Origin: Sphingomonas abaci | Lineage (GTDB): Bacteria; Pseudomonadota; Alphaproteobacteria; Sphingomonadales; Sphingomonadaceae | Direction: 5' to 3' | NCBI RefSeq assembly: GCF_014199625.1 | Contig: NZ_JACHNY010000001.1 | Span: 434,001-498,000 of the forward strand | Length of the DNA stretch: 64,000 bases | In this document: in pieces, positions 37,103-45,706 of the stretch | Layout of the letters: the number at the start of each line of letters is the position of its first letter | Numbering within the stretch: the first letter of the stretch is position 1 | The notes under the pieces: generated by a model | What the model was told of the DNA's origin: nothing | What the model saw: only the letters and a program-made list of their open reading frames with translations | Databases searched by the model: none | Position numbers and translations under genes: made by a program

Positions 37103-38526
37103 GCCACCACCTCTACGCGCGGCCATGATCCGGTGAACTCCGGTTCGTCATAGTCGAGATAGGCGGCGATCATCGCGTCGCGGTCGTCGAGGAACAACTG
37201 GTCGGCCACCCCCGCGACCAGCCGGGGCAGCGCATGTCGCAGCCCCGACAGCGCCGATGCCGAGAGGCCCAGGCTGATGAGACCCGAATAGTTGAATGCG
37301 AAAAGCCCGTGCAGGGCCGCCGCATCGCCCGGATCGCGCGGCAGCAACTGGAAGTTCGGCCCGAGATAGGGATGCGCATCGATCAGCGGATGGACGCCGG
37401 CCCCGTCCGCCGGGCGGTATCGATCCGACCAGCGCGCGATGCGCTCGGCGACCAGCGCCAGTTCGGGCCTGAGCGACGGATCGGTGACCAGTCCGGTGGA
37501 GAGGACCAGGAAATCGAACCGCTCCGCCCCGCCCGCTGTGGTGACCACGACGCCGTCTCCGGCGTCGGCCACATCCAGCCATGGCGCGCCGAGATGCAGG
37601 TGGAAACCGGGCAACGCCGACGCCCGCGCGAACGTGTCGTTGGTTGGCGGCTGGCTGCGATCGAAAAACGCAACCATCATCCGGTATTTCGCGGCATCGT
37701 CCAGCGCGGCGAAGCGTCCGATGATGCCGCTGCGCTCCATGTGGCGGATCGGATTCACCTGCGGCAGCGCCGGACGCCGGACGAACACATGCGCTTCCGC
37801 CACCCCGGCGGACAGCGCGGCATGGGCATTGTCGAACGCCGACGCCCCCGCCCCCAGCAGCGCGATCCGCTTGCCAGCCAGCGCCGCATAGTCGATCGCC
37901 GCGGAGGTGTGGGCATAGCGCGTTGGCGGCAATCGGTCGCGCACCAGCGGTGGGACGTGCCAGTTGCCGCCGCCCTGGATGCCGGTCGCGAGCACGACCT
38001 TGCGCGCGAGCAGTGGTGCGCCGCCGGCCAGATGGACGCGGAACCGGCCGTGCAGCGGCTCGATCAGCGTCACCCGCGCCTCGTTGCGGACCGGCAGGTC
38101 GAGCACGGCCCGGTACCAGCGCAGATAGGCCATCCAGTCGCGGCGCGGGATCTTGTCCAGCGCGTCCCATCCTGCACGGCCATGCTGCGCCTCCCAGAAG
38201 GCGCGGAAGGTCAGCGACGGCAGCCCCATGTCGATCGCGGTCAGATGCTTGGGCGTGCGCAGCGTCATCATCCGCGCATACGTGTCCCATGGCCCCTCAT
38301 AGCCTGCCGGGTTCTCGTCGAGGACCAGGATGTCGGACACACGCTCGCGCAGCAGCCCGAACGCCGCACCCAGGCCGCTCTGGCCGCCGCCGACGATGAT
38401 CACGTCGTGCACATGGCTGTCGTCATGCGTCTGCGGCACCGTCCAGGCAGGTCCGCCATAAGCAAGGCGTTCCAGGTCGGTCGCGACCTGTTCGGCCAGG
38501 GCGGCGAGGCCGATGGGGCGGGTCAT
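37099..38526 (-). CDS. Two-Rossmann flavoprotein monooxygenase; candidate urate hydroxylase
   Basis: 475 residues. An FAD-binding VGGGQSGLG (45-53) and a second, NADPH-type GAGASA (225-230) place it with single-component flavin monooxygenases of the FMO/ornithine-hydroxylase type; a degenerate FMO motif (RYAHTSAAIDY, about 203-213) precedes the second fold. It is not of the HpxO class, which has one Rossmann fold and a DG motif. In the operon it sits between OHCU decarboxylase and HIU hydrolase with four-base overlaps on both sides. Since no Uox, PuuD or HpxO is visible, urate to 5-hydroxyisourate is the likely role (inference). N-terminal residues 1-38 are a helical extension. Confidence 0.8.
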   Translation of the reverse strand: MTRPIGLAALAEQVATDLERLAYGGPAWTVPQTHDDSHVHDVIIVGGGQSGLGAAFGLLRERVSDILVLDENPAGYEGPWDTYARMMTLRTPKHLTAIDMGLPSLTFRAFWEAQHGRAGWDALDKIPRRDWMAYLRWYRAVLDLPVRNEARVTLIEPLHGRFRVHLAGGAPLLARKVVLATGIQGGGNWHVPPLVRDRLPPTRYAHTSAAIDYAALAGKRIALLGAGASAFDNAHAALSAGVAEAHVFVRRPALPQVNPIRHMERSGIIGRFAALDDAAKYRMMVAFFDRSQPPTNDTFARASALPGFHLHLGAPWLDVADAGDGVVVTTAGGAERFDFLVLSTGLVTDPSLRPELALVAERIARWSDRYRPADGAGVHPLIDAHPYLGPNFQLLPRDPGDAAALHGLFAFNYSGLISLGLSASALSGLRHALPRLVAGVADQLFLDDRDAMIAAYLDYDEPEFTGSWPRVEVVA

Positions 38527-39014
38527 GCCAGGGTCTCCAGGCGCAGGCGGATGATATGGCCGATCTCGTCCAGCGCGGTCGCCACCTCGGTTGCGCGATC
38601 ATGGGTCAGCCGCTCGGCCATCGCGCGCAGGATGCCCGACCGGTCGGTCCGCCGGACGCAGATGATGAAGGGGAAGTCGAACCGCGCGCGATAGGCGGCG
38701 TTGAGCGCGTGGAAGCGTTCGACCGCTTCCGCCTCCATCCGGTCGAGCCCGGCCGAGGCCTGTTCGCTCCGCGACTCCGCGGTGAGCGTGCCGGCCACCG
38801 CCGCGCGCCCGGCCAGCTCGGGATGGGCGCGGATCACAGACAGGCGCTCGTCGGGGGTCGCATCCGCCAGCACCGCCGCGATGCCCGCCGCCAGATCGGC
38901 AAAGGGCCGCCGCGCCGCCGCGCGCTCCACCACCCAGGGCGAATGTTCGACCACGCCGGCATAACGTGCGACGAAGGCCTGATGCGGCAGCGTGTTGAAA
39001 TCGATGCCGCTCAT
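38523..39014 (-). CDS. OHCU decarboxylase
   Basis: 163 residues, typical of UraD/HpxQ proteins. It converts 2-oxo-4-hydroxy-4-carboxy-5-ureidoimidazoline to S-allantoin. Key features: an N-terminal helix bundle, the conserved HPELAG (His64), then SEQASAGLD (about 83-91), FHALNAAYRARFDFPF and the FIICVRR strand. The ATG at 39014 overlaps the AtzH-like gene stop (ATGA), excluding the longer upstream frame. It directly precedes the flavoprotein gene, so steps one to three of urate breakdown are encoded side by side. Confidence 0.92.
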   Translation of the reverse strand: MSGIDFNTLPHQAFVARYAGVVEHSPWVVERAAARRPFADLAAGIAAVLADATPDERLSVIRAHPELAGRAAVAGTLTAESRSEQASAGLDRMEAEAVERFHALNAAYRARFDFPFIICVRRTDRSGILRAMAERLTHDRATEVATALDEIGHIIRLRLETLA

Positions 39015-39403
39015 GATCCCGCTCCCTCGATCGAGACATGCGCGGCGACGACCTTCCAGCCATCGGCGAACCGGACCCACATCTGGCTCTGCCGCCCGCG
39101 CCGACGGTCGCCCTTGCGGACGAATTCGGCATGGGCGGTGGCGTGGTCGCGGCCGAAGCTGTGGATCGCGACCGTGCCAAGCCGGCGCTGCGGCGACCCG
39201 CCGCGTCCCTTGCGGAAGGCGCGGATCGCGTCGGCGCCGTACAGCACCTCGCCGACGCCATAGCGAATGGTGGTCGGATGGTCGTGGAACAGCCGGTCCA
39301 TCGCCGGCACGTCGTCGGCCATCAGCGCCGCCTCGTAAGCCATGAAGGCGGCGGTCACCTCCGCCACGACGTCGGGATCGTCGATCGTCATCTCGGGCGT
39401 CAT
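39011..39403 (-). CDS. AtzH-like (DUF3225) protein, HpxZ type
   Basis: 130 residues with the SnoaL/NTF2-like fold of AtzH-like proteins: VVAEVTAAFMAYEAALMADDV, LFHDHPTTIRYGVGE and the RQSQMWVRFADGWKVVAAHVS end are characteristic. AtzH of the cyanuric-acid pathway acts on 1,3-dicarboxyurea, and HpxZ is its counterpart in Klebsiella ureide clusters. Here it sits with AtzE-like and AtzG-like genes of the same operon, so a role in oxalurate breakdown is plausible but unproven. The ATG at 39403 overlaps the puuE stop. Confidence 0.85.
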   Translation of the reverse strand: MTPEMTIDDPDVVAEVTAAFMAYEAALMADDVPAMDRLFHDHPTTIRYGVGEVLYGADAIRAFRKGRGGSPQRRLGTVAIHSFGRDHATAHAEFVRKGDRRRGRQSQMWVRFADGWKVVAAHVSIEGAGS

Positions 39404-40302
39404 GCCGGGTGCACCTGCTGCCAGTGTCTGGCGATATCGATGCGGCGGGCGATCCACGCGTCGCCGCTCGCGATCACATGGTCGACGAAGCGGGCCAGCG
39501 CCGCCGCGCGGGCCGGCCGGCCGGCGATGCGGCCATGCAGGCCCACCGACATCATCCGCCCGCCCTCGCGGCGCAACTGCTCGAACGTGTCGCGCAGATA
39601 GCGGAAGAACGGCTCGCCATCGGCGAAGCCGTTATAGGCGACGAACTTCATATCGTTGGCGTCGAGCGTATAAGGCACGATCAGCTGCGCGCGACCGCCG
39701 TTCACCTCCGCATGGCGACGATCCCAATAGGGCAGGTCGTCGGCATAGCTGTCGGCGTCGTAGACGAACCCGCCCTCAGCCGCGACCAGCGCTGCGGTCG
39801 CGGGCGAGGTGCGTCCCTGATACCAGCCGAGCGGTCGCGCACCGGTCAGGCGGGCGTGCAGCGCGATCGCCTCGGCGATATGCGCGCGCTCCACCTCGGG
39901 TGGGACATATTGGTAATCGATCCATCGAAGGCCGTGGCTGGCGATCTCCCAATCGGCGGACAGCATCGCATCGACCATTGCCGGGTTGGCGGCGATGGCG
40001 GTCGCGACCGCGAACGCCGTCACCGGCGCCTGCCGCTCGGCGAACAATCGGTGCAGCCGCCAGAACCCGGCTCGCGCGCCATATTCGTACAGGCTCTCCA
40101 TCGCCATGGCGCGCGCGGGATGGCTCGCCGCGCCGACCATCTCCGACAGGAACGCCTCGGACCCGGCATCGCCGTTCAGGATGCAGTTCTCCGCCCCCTC
40201 CTCCACATTGACGACGAACTGGACGGCGACGCGCGCGCCGCCGGGCCAGCGCGGATCGGGCGGCGACGCCCCATAGCCGATCAAGTCGCGAGCGGCGCTC
40301 AT
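39400..40302 (-). CDS. puuE: Allantoinase, PuuE (polysaccharide-deacetylase) type
   Basis: 300 residues. It hydrolyses allantoin to allantoate without the amidohydrolase fold of AllB. Family features: RDLIGYGASPPDPRWPGGARVAVQFVVNVEEGAE at the start (read from residue 5), then YEYGARAGFWRLHRLF, EIASHGLRWIDYQYV, the GRTSPAT segment and FVYDADSYADDLPYW. The Asp of canonical deacetylases is replaced by the NVEEGAE sequence, as usual in PuuE. Four-base overlaps link it to the aminotransferase and AtzH-like genes. It needs no allantoin racemase if both isomers are accepted, and none is encoded nearby. Confidence 0.92.
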   Translation of the reverse strand: MSAARDLIGYGASPPDPRWPGGARVAVQFVVNVEEGAENCILNGDAGSEAFLSEMVGAASHPARAMAMESLYEYGARAGFWRLHRLFAERQAPVTAFAVATAIAANPAMVDAMLSADWEIASHGLRWIDYQYVPPEVERAHIAEAIALHARLTGARPLGWYQGRTSPATAALVAAEGGFVYDADSYADDLPYWDRRHAEVNGGRAQLIVPYTLDANDMKFVAYNGFADGEPFFRYLRDTFEQLRREGGRMMSVGLHGRIAGRPARAAALARFVDHVIASGDAWIARRIDIARHWQQVHPA

Positions 40303-41528
40303 GCGGCATAGCTTTCGAGCGCGGCATCGACCCCGGCCCCGGCGGGCAGCGTCAGTCCCTCGGCGCGCAGCACCGCCTCCAGCGCCGCCAGCGTCAGCAG
40401 CACCTTGTGCTTCATGGCGTTGTAGCCCATCGCGCCGATCCGCCAGACCTTGCCCTGCAAGGGGCCAAAGGCGGTGCCGATCTCGATCTCGAATTCCTCG
40501 CGCATCCGGGCGCGGACCCGCTCACCGTCGACGCCGGGCGGGATCAGGAGGCCGGTGACGTTGGTCATGCGGAAGCGATCGTCGCCGAACACCTCCAGCC
40601 CCAGCGCACGCGCCCCCGCCACCACCGCCCGCCCCGCCGCCGCATGCCGAGCGAACCGGGCGGGCAACCCCTCGCCCAGCGCGACGCGGGCGCATTCGCG
40701 CGCGCCGTAGAGCATGGTGGTCGCCTCGGTATGGTGATTGAGCCGCTTCTCCGACCAGTAATCCATGACCATGGCGAGATCGAAATAATTGGTGCCGATC
40801 CGCACCCCGCCCGCGTCGCGCAGATCGTCGCGGCGTAAGCCCTTCTCGACATGCCGCCGGCCCAGGATGCGCTCGGCAGCGCGCGGCGAGACGGTGATCG
40901 GCGCCGAGCCCGACGGCCCGCCCAGGCATTTCTGCAAGCCGCCGGTCACCACGTCCGCACCCCAGCGGTCGGTGGCGACTTCCATTCCCCCGATCGTCGC
41001 GGTCGCATCGACATAGAGATAGGCCCCCGCCGCTCGGGCCAGTTCGCCGACCCCGTCGAGCGGCTGCGCCATGGTGGTCGAGGTATCGCCATGGACGCAG
41101 GCGACGACCATCGGCGCGGTGCGCGCGATCGCATCGGCGATGGCGTCGAGCGGCACCGTCTGGCCCCAGGGCGCCGAGAGCCGTTCGACCTGCGCGCCGA
41201 TGCGATCGCCGATCTCCTGCAGCAACAGCCCGAACCGGCCGAAATCGATCACCAGCAGCCGGTCGCCGGGCGCCAGCAGCGACACCAAGGACGCCTCGAT
41301 GGCGGCGCGCGCGGTGCCGTCGATCAGGAAGGTCCAGTGATTGTCCGTGCCGAAGACCGGGCGATAAAGCGCCATCACCTGGTTCATATAGCCGGTCATT
41401 TCCGGATCGAACTGGCCGAGCAGATCCGCGCTCATCGCTCGCAGCACGCGGGGATGGGCATTGACCGGGCCCGGCCCCATCAGCAGCCGCTGCGGCGGGT
41501 CGATCTCGCCGAACAGGTCAGGCGTCAC
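40299..41528 (-). CDS. pucG: Ureidoglycine-glyoxylate aminotransferase
   Basis: 409 residues from the GTG at 41528, which has GGGAG nine bases upstream and overlaps the previous stop by 11 bases. It is a fold-type I, class V PLP enzyme: MGPGPVNAHPRVLRAMS, YVDATATIGG and the PLP lysine Lys200 in VTGGLQKCLGGPSGSAPI match the PucG group, close to alanine-glyoxylate transaminases. It moves the amino group of unstable ureidoglycine to glyoxylate or another keto acid, giving oxalurate. This choice commits the pathway to oxalurate instead of ureidoglycolate. Confidence 0.87.
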   Translation of the reverse strand: MTPDLFGEIDPPQRLLMGPGPVNAHPRVLRAMSADLLGQFDPEMTGYMNQVMALYRPVFGTDNHWTFLIDGTARAAIEASLVSLLAPGDRLLVIDFGRFGLLLQEIGDRIGAQVERLSAPWGQTVPLDAIADAIARTAPMVVACVHGDTSTTMAQPLDGVGELARAAGAYLYVDATATIGGMEVATDRWGADVVTGGLQKCLGGPSGSAPITVSPRAAERILGRRHVEKGLRRDDLRDAGGVRIGTNYFDLAMVMDYWSEKRLNHHTEATTMLYGARECARVALGEGLPARFARHAAAGRAVVAGARALGLEVFGDDRFRMTNVTGLLIPPGVDGERVRARMREEFEIEIGTAFGPLQGKVWRIGAMGYNAMKHKVLLTLAALEAVLRAEGLTLPAGAGVDAALESYAA

Positions 41529-42774
41529 GATGCTCGTCTCCCAATCGATCGATGAAGCCGCGCATCGCGGCGAAGGCGGCGTCGGCATCGGCGGGATCGA
41601 CCTGTTCCGCCGGATGATGGCTGACCCCCCCGGCGCAGCGCACGAACAGCATCGCGACTGGTCCCAGCGCGGCCATCGCCATCGCGTCGTGCCCCGCCCC
41701 CGACATCAGCCGGCGCGCCGGCTGCCCGGTGGCGACGATCGCCGCGTCGAGCCGCTCCATGAGCCGGGGGTCGCAGGGGCATGGCGGCAGGTCGTGGACC
41801 GTCGCGATGGCGATCCGGACGCCACGCGCGTCGGCGATGGCGTGGAGCCCCGTGCGGATCGCGGCGGCGGCGCGGTCGCGGCGATCGGCGGTGCCCGCGC
41901 GAATATCGACGGTGAACCGAACGTCGCCCGCGATCACATTGGCCGCGCCCGGCGCGACCGCGATCCGCCCGACGGTCGCGACCAGTTCGGACGCGTCGGA
42001 AAGCGCGATGTCCTCGATCGCCGACACCATCCGTGCGGCGGCGGCCACCGCGTCGCGGCGCAGGCCCATGGTCACCGTCCCGGCATGGCCGGCGACGCCG
42101 GTCACCGTCACGTCCCAGCGTAGTTGCGCGGCGATGCCGGTGACGGTGGCGAGCGCCAGCCCCTCGGCCTCCAGCACCGGTCCCTGTTCGATATGCGCCT
42201 CCAGATAGGCGAGCATCGTGCCCGGCGGACGGTGCGCACCGGTTAGCCAGGCCGCCGCGCTGCCGAAGGCCCGCAGCGCCGCATCGACGCTGATCCCGTC
42301 CGCATCGACCATGTCGGCCGCCCCCGCCGCCAGCGTGCCCGCGACCGCGCGACTGCCCAGCATCGCGGCGGGAAAGCGCGATCCCTCCTCGTCGCCGAAC
42401 CCGATCACCTCGATCGCGAAGGGCAGGCGTCGCTCTTGCGCGTGGAGCGCCGCGACGCATTCGATGCCCAGCATCACTCCCAGCGGCCCGTCATAGGCGC
42501 CGCCGTCGCATACGCTGTCGAGATGGCTGCCGATCACCAGCGCGGGGGCGTCCGGGCGCGCGGCTTCGTACCGCCCGATCAGGTTGATCGCGGCGTCGCG
42601 GCGCACCTCCATGCCCGCCTGCTCCATCCACGCGCCGACCCGCTCGATCGTGGCGCGGTGCGCCGGCGTCAGCCAGCCACGGAACAGCCGGTCGGCCCGG
42701 TCGCTATATGGCGCGCGCGACAATTCGCGGCAGCGCGCGGCGGCGCGTGCGCCGGACGCGCCCTCGGTCACCAT
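41518..42774 (-). CDS. M20-family Zn amidohydrolase, probable allantoate amidohydrolase
   Basis: 418 residues. Metal ligands of the hydantoinase/carbamoylase group are visible: His84 in IGSHLDSV, Asp95 in YDGPLGV, Glu129/Glu130 in GFGDEEGSRF, His194 in LEAHIEQGP and His near the end in GVSHHPAE; SGAGHDAMAMA is also typical. In this operon the expected reaction is allantoate to ureidoglycine plus CO2 and ammonia. N-carbamoyl amino-acid hydrolase or ureidoglycolate hydrolase are close relatives. The start may be ATG 42774 or the adjacent GTG 42771 (GTGA with the upstream stop). Confidence 0.86.
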   Translation of the reverse strand: MVTEGASGARAAARCRELSRAPYSDRADRLFRGWLTPAHRATIERVGAWMEQAGMEVRRDAAINLIGRYEAARPDAPALVIGSHLDSVCDGGAYDGPLGVMLGIECVAALHAQERRLPFAIEVIGFGDEEGSRFPAAMLGSRAVAGTLAAGAADMVDADGISVDAALRAFGSAAAWLTGAHRPPGTMLAYLEAHIEQGPVLEAEGLALATVTGIAAQLRWDVTVTGVAGHAGTVTMGLRRDAVAAAARMVSAIEDIALSDASELVATVGRIAVAPGAANVIAGDVRFTVDIRAGTADRRDRAAAAIRTGLHAIADARGVRIAIATVHDLPPCPCDPRLMERLDAAIVATGQPARRLMSGAGHDAMAMAALGPVAMLFVRCAGGVSHHPAEQVDPADADAAFAAMRGFIDRLGDEHRDA

Positions 42775-44351
42775 GTCGCGACCATCCCGTCGCTGCGCGG
42801 GTCGGTGGCGCCCTCGATCCTGCCGTCCGCATGGCGCACGACAGCGCCGGCATGGCCCATCATCGACGACCAGGCCGGCACGCGTTCGACCGCATGGCCC
42901 GCCGCCGCCAGCGTCGCGTATAGCGCCGGATCGAACCCCGTCTCGATCTTCAGCGTGGTGCTCGGGTCGCCCCAGGTCCGCCCGAGCAGCCAGCGCGGCG
43001 CATCCACCGCCGCCTGCAAGGACTGGCCGAACAGCGCGTAGCGGGTGAAGAGCGTCGCCTGGGTCTGCGGCTGCCCCTCGCCGCCCATGGTGCCATAGGC
43101 CATGACCCGGCCATCGTCGAACCGCGCCAGCGCCGGGTTCAGCGTATGGAACGGGCGGGCGCCGGGCCGCAGCCGGTTGGGACCGTCGCCACCCAGCGCG
43201 AACGAGCAGCCCCGGTTCTGCCAGACGATGCCGGTGCGCGGCAGCACGATGCCCGATCCGAACTCGAAATAGGTGCTCTGGATGCAGCTGACGACCTGGC
43301 CGCGCGCATCGGCCGCGCCGAACCAGGTCGTGTCGCCCAAGGCCGGCGGATGCGGCCAAGGCGCCGCGTGGGCGAGATCGACCGCGCCGGCCATGCGATC
43401 GAGCCTGGCGGCATCGTCGAGCAGCGTCTGGGCGTCCGCCGTCATCGTCGCGGGATCGCCGACATGCGCGTCGCGCCAGCGGAATGCCTGTTTCGTCGCC
43501 TCGACCAGCCGGTGGACATGGTCGAACCCGTCGGGTTCGGTCGCGCTTAACCGGTCGAAAAGGGCGAGGATCAGCAGCGACGCGACCCCTTGCGTCGGTG
43601 GCGGCAGGTTGAGCAGCCGCGCGCCCGCGATCCCCACCGCGAGCGGCGCGACCGGCCGCGCATCGAACGCGGCAAGGTCGGCCGCCGCCAGCGGACTGCC
43701 CAGCGCGGCGAGATCGCCGGCGATCGCCTGCGCCAGCGCACCGCGATAGAAGCCGTCCAATCCATCGCCCGCCAGCCGCTCCAGCGTCGCCGCCAGCGCC
43801 GGCTGGCGCAGCATGTCGCCCTGGGCAAGCGGTCGGCCCAGAGGTTCGAAGATGCGGGCATAGTCGCCAGGCAAGGGGCGGAGCGCGCCGGACACGGCGG
43901 CCGCGACTTGCGCCCCGCCCGCGGTGACGACCACCCCGGTCCGCGCATGATGGATCGCATCGCGCAACAGCCGGCCAAGCGGCAGGGTGGCGCCGCTCCG
44001 CCGCAACGCCGCCTGCCATCCCGCGACCGTCCCCGCCACCGTGTTCGCCGCCAGCGGCCCGCGCCACGGGATCGTCGCGTGATCGCGGTACAGGTCGCGA
44101 TCCGCCGCCATCGCCGCCGCGCCGCTGCCATCGATCGCCCAGCTTCGCCCGTCGGGTTCGGCGACGAGCCAGAAACCGTCGCCGCCGATGCCGGTCATGT
44201 GCGGATAGACGACCGCCAGGCAGGCGGCGGTGGCCACCGCCGCCTCGACCGCGCTGCCGCCATCGGCCAGCACGTCGCGCCCGGCCTGCGCGGCCAGGTG
44301 GTGCGGCGCGCTGACCATGCCGCGCAGGGAACAGGGGGTCGCCCGCATCAT
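42768..44351 (-). CDS. hpxW: Gamma-glutamyltransferase-family Ntn hydrolase, HpxW-type oxamate amidohydrolase
   Basis: 527 residues, no signal peptide. Self-cleaving nucleophile Thr341 is in GDTTWFGAADARG; true glutamyltransferases usually have TTHFS here, whereas a Trp after the threonines, followed by CIQSTYFEFGSGIVLP, matches HpxW-type proteins (from memory). HpxW of Klebsiella hydrolyses oxamate to oxalate and ammonia. N-terminal GMVSAPHHLAAQAG and the glycine-rich GTMGGEGQPQ are family features. Its cytoplasmic location and place in a ureide operon argue against glutathione turnover. ATGA overlap with the amidase stop. Confidence 0.84.
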   Translation of the reverse strand: MMRATPCSLRGMVSAPHHLAAQAGRDVLADGGSAVEAAVATAACLAVVYPHMTGIGGDGFWLVAEPDGRSWAIDGSGAAAMAADRDLYRDHATIPWRGPLAANTVAGTVAGWQAALRRSGATLPLGRLLRDAIHHARTGVVVTAGGAQVAAAVSGALRPLPGDYARIFEPLGRPLAQGDMLRQPALAATLERLAGDGLDGFYRGALAQAIAGDLAALGSPLAAADLAAFDARPVAPLAVGIAGARLLNLPPPTQGVASLLILALFDRLSATEPDGFDHVHRLVEATKQAFRWRDAHVGDPATMTADAQTLLDDAARLDRMAGAVDLAHAAPWPHPPALGDTTWFGAADARGQVVSCIQSTYFEFGSGIVLPRTGIVWQNRGCSFALGGDGPNRLRPGARPFHTLNPALARFDDGRVMAYGTMGGEGQPQTQATLFTRYALFGQSLQAAVDAPRWLLGRTWGDPSTTLKIETGFDPALYATLAAAGHAVERVPAWSSMMGHAGAVVRHADGRIEGATDPRSDGMVATW

Positions 44352-45706
44352 GCCGCCTCCGCCCGCACCGGTGCGGGCGAACAGGCGACCAAACCCGCCG
44401 CGACCAGCGAAGCCGCCGTCTCGAACAACAAGGTCTCGCGCCCCGGCCCGGCGATCAGCTGCACGCCAATCGGCATCGTGCCGTCTGGCTGGCGGAGCGG
44501 CGCCGACAGGATCGGCACGCCCGCGAGGCTCAGCGGCTGGGTATGGAGACCGAGATCGGCGCGGGCAGACAGCGTCTGGCCGTCCACGACGATCGTCGTC
44601 GCATCGATGCGGGGCGCCGACATCGGCGTGGCGGGGGCCAGCAACAGGTCGTGGTCGACAAGCGCGTCGGCGACCTCGTCGACGAAACGCCGGGCGATCC
44701 GCTCGGCGTCCCGCACCGCGGCCACGGGCTGGAGCGCGCCCGCGATCAACCGGTCGCGCGTGACCGGATCGAACGCCATGGCATCGCGGCGGAGCGCGGA
44801 CAGGTGGCGATGCCCGCCCTCCGCCCCGGTCAGCAGGAAGCCCGCGGACCGCGCCGCGGCGGCGGACCGCAGCACGACCGGCGGCCCCGCCTCCAGATGC
44901 GCGGCGATCCGATCGATCCCCGCCAGCACGCCGGCAGCGGCCCGCCCCGCGAACCATCCGCCCAGCACCGCGACGCGCGGGCGTCCGCCCGCGGCCGGCG
45001 TCAGCGCCTGGCCGAGCATCACCGCATGGGCGATCGCCAGATCCTGGGGCGACCGGGCGAAACATCCGACCGTGTCGAGCCGCTCGACAAAGGGATAGAC
45101 ACCCGCGACCGACACCGCGCCGAAGGTCGGCCGCAGCCCGAACAGACCGCACAGGCTGGCGGGTACGCGGATCGAGCCGTTGGTATCCGAACCCAGCGCC
45201 AGCGGGACCAGCCCCGCCCCGACCAGCGCCGCCGACCCGCCCGACGATCCCCCCGCCAACCGTTCCGGATCGTGCGGGTTGCGGGTGGTGCCGTGATGCG
45301 CGTTCTCGGTCGAGAAGCCATAGGCGAATTCGTCCATGTTGGTCGTCGCGACCAGCACCGCCCCCGCCGCGCACAGCCGCGCGACGACTTCGGCGTCCTG
45401 GCCTGCCGCCGGCGCGCCAGCCCGTTGCCGCGCGCCCGCGCTGGTCGTCTCGCCGGCCACGTCGAACAGATCCTTGACCGCGAAGGGCACGCCGGCGAGC
45501 GGGCCGGGATCGCGCCCGACTGCGACGGCGGCATCGACCCGCGCCGCATCGGCCAGCGCCCGTTGCCCCAACAGCCGGGTGACCGCGTTCAGACCATCGT
45601 GTCGCGCGATGCGGTCGAGCGTGTCAAGTGCGATCCCTTGAGCGGACAGCCGGCCATCGCGAACCCCGGCGGCGATGGCGCTCGCCGTATCCGGCACACG
45701 GATCAT
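44348..45706 (-). CDS. AtzE-like amidase (amidase-signature family)
   Basis: 452 residues. The Ser-cisSer-Lys triad is visible: Lys78 in FAVKDLFDV, the GGSSGGS loop (152-158) and Ser178 in GSDTNGSIR. It belongs to the GatA/AtzE branch; the next gene upstream encodes the small AtzG-like partner, as in 1-carboxybiuret hydrolase AtzE-AtzG and in the HpxY-HpxX pair. Oxalurate resembles 1-carboxybiuret, so I infer that it hydrolyses oxalurate or a related ureide to oxamate or oxalate. The ATG at 45706 overlaps the AtzG-like stop, supporting complex formation. Confidence 0.86.
   Translation of the reverse strand: MIRVPDTASAIAAGVRDGRLSAQGIALDTLDRIARHDGLNAVTRLLGQRALADAARVDAAVAVGRDPGPLAGVPFAVKDLFDVAGETTSAGARQRAGAPAAGQDAEVVARLCAAGAVLVATTNMDEFAYGFSTENAHHGTTRNPHDPERLAGGSSGGSAALVGAGLVPLALGSDTNGSIRVPASLCGLFGLRPTFGAVSVAGVYPFVERLDTVGCFARSPQDLAIAHAVMLGQALTPAAGGRPRVAVLGGWFAGRAAAGVLAGIDRIAAHLEAGPPVVLRSAAAARSAGFLLTGAEGGHRHLSALRRDAMAFDPVTRDRLIAGALQPVAAVRDAERIARRFVDEVADALVDHDLLLAPATPMSAPRIDATTIVVDGQTLSARADLGLHTQPLSLAGVPILSAPLRQPDGTMPIGVQLIAGPGRETLLFETAASLVAAGLVACSPAPVRAEAA

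Noticed and set aside
37099..38526. Assignment of the flavoprotein as HpxO-type urate hydroxylase
   Set aside because: It has two Rossmann motifs and lacks the class A pattern; function is inferred from context, not family.
42768..44351. Gamma-glutamyltransferase of glutathione metabolism
   Set aside because: No signal peptide, Trp in place of the usual His after the nucleophile and position in a ureide operon favour the HpxW type.
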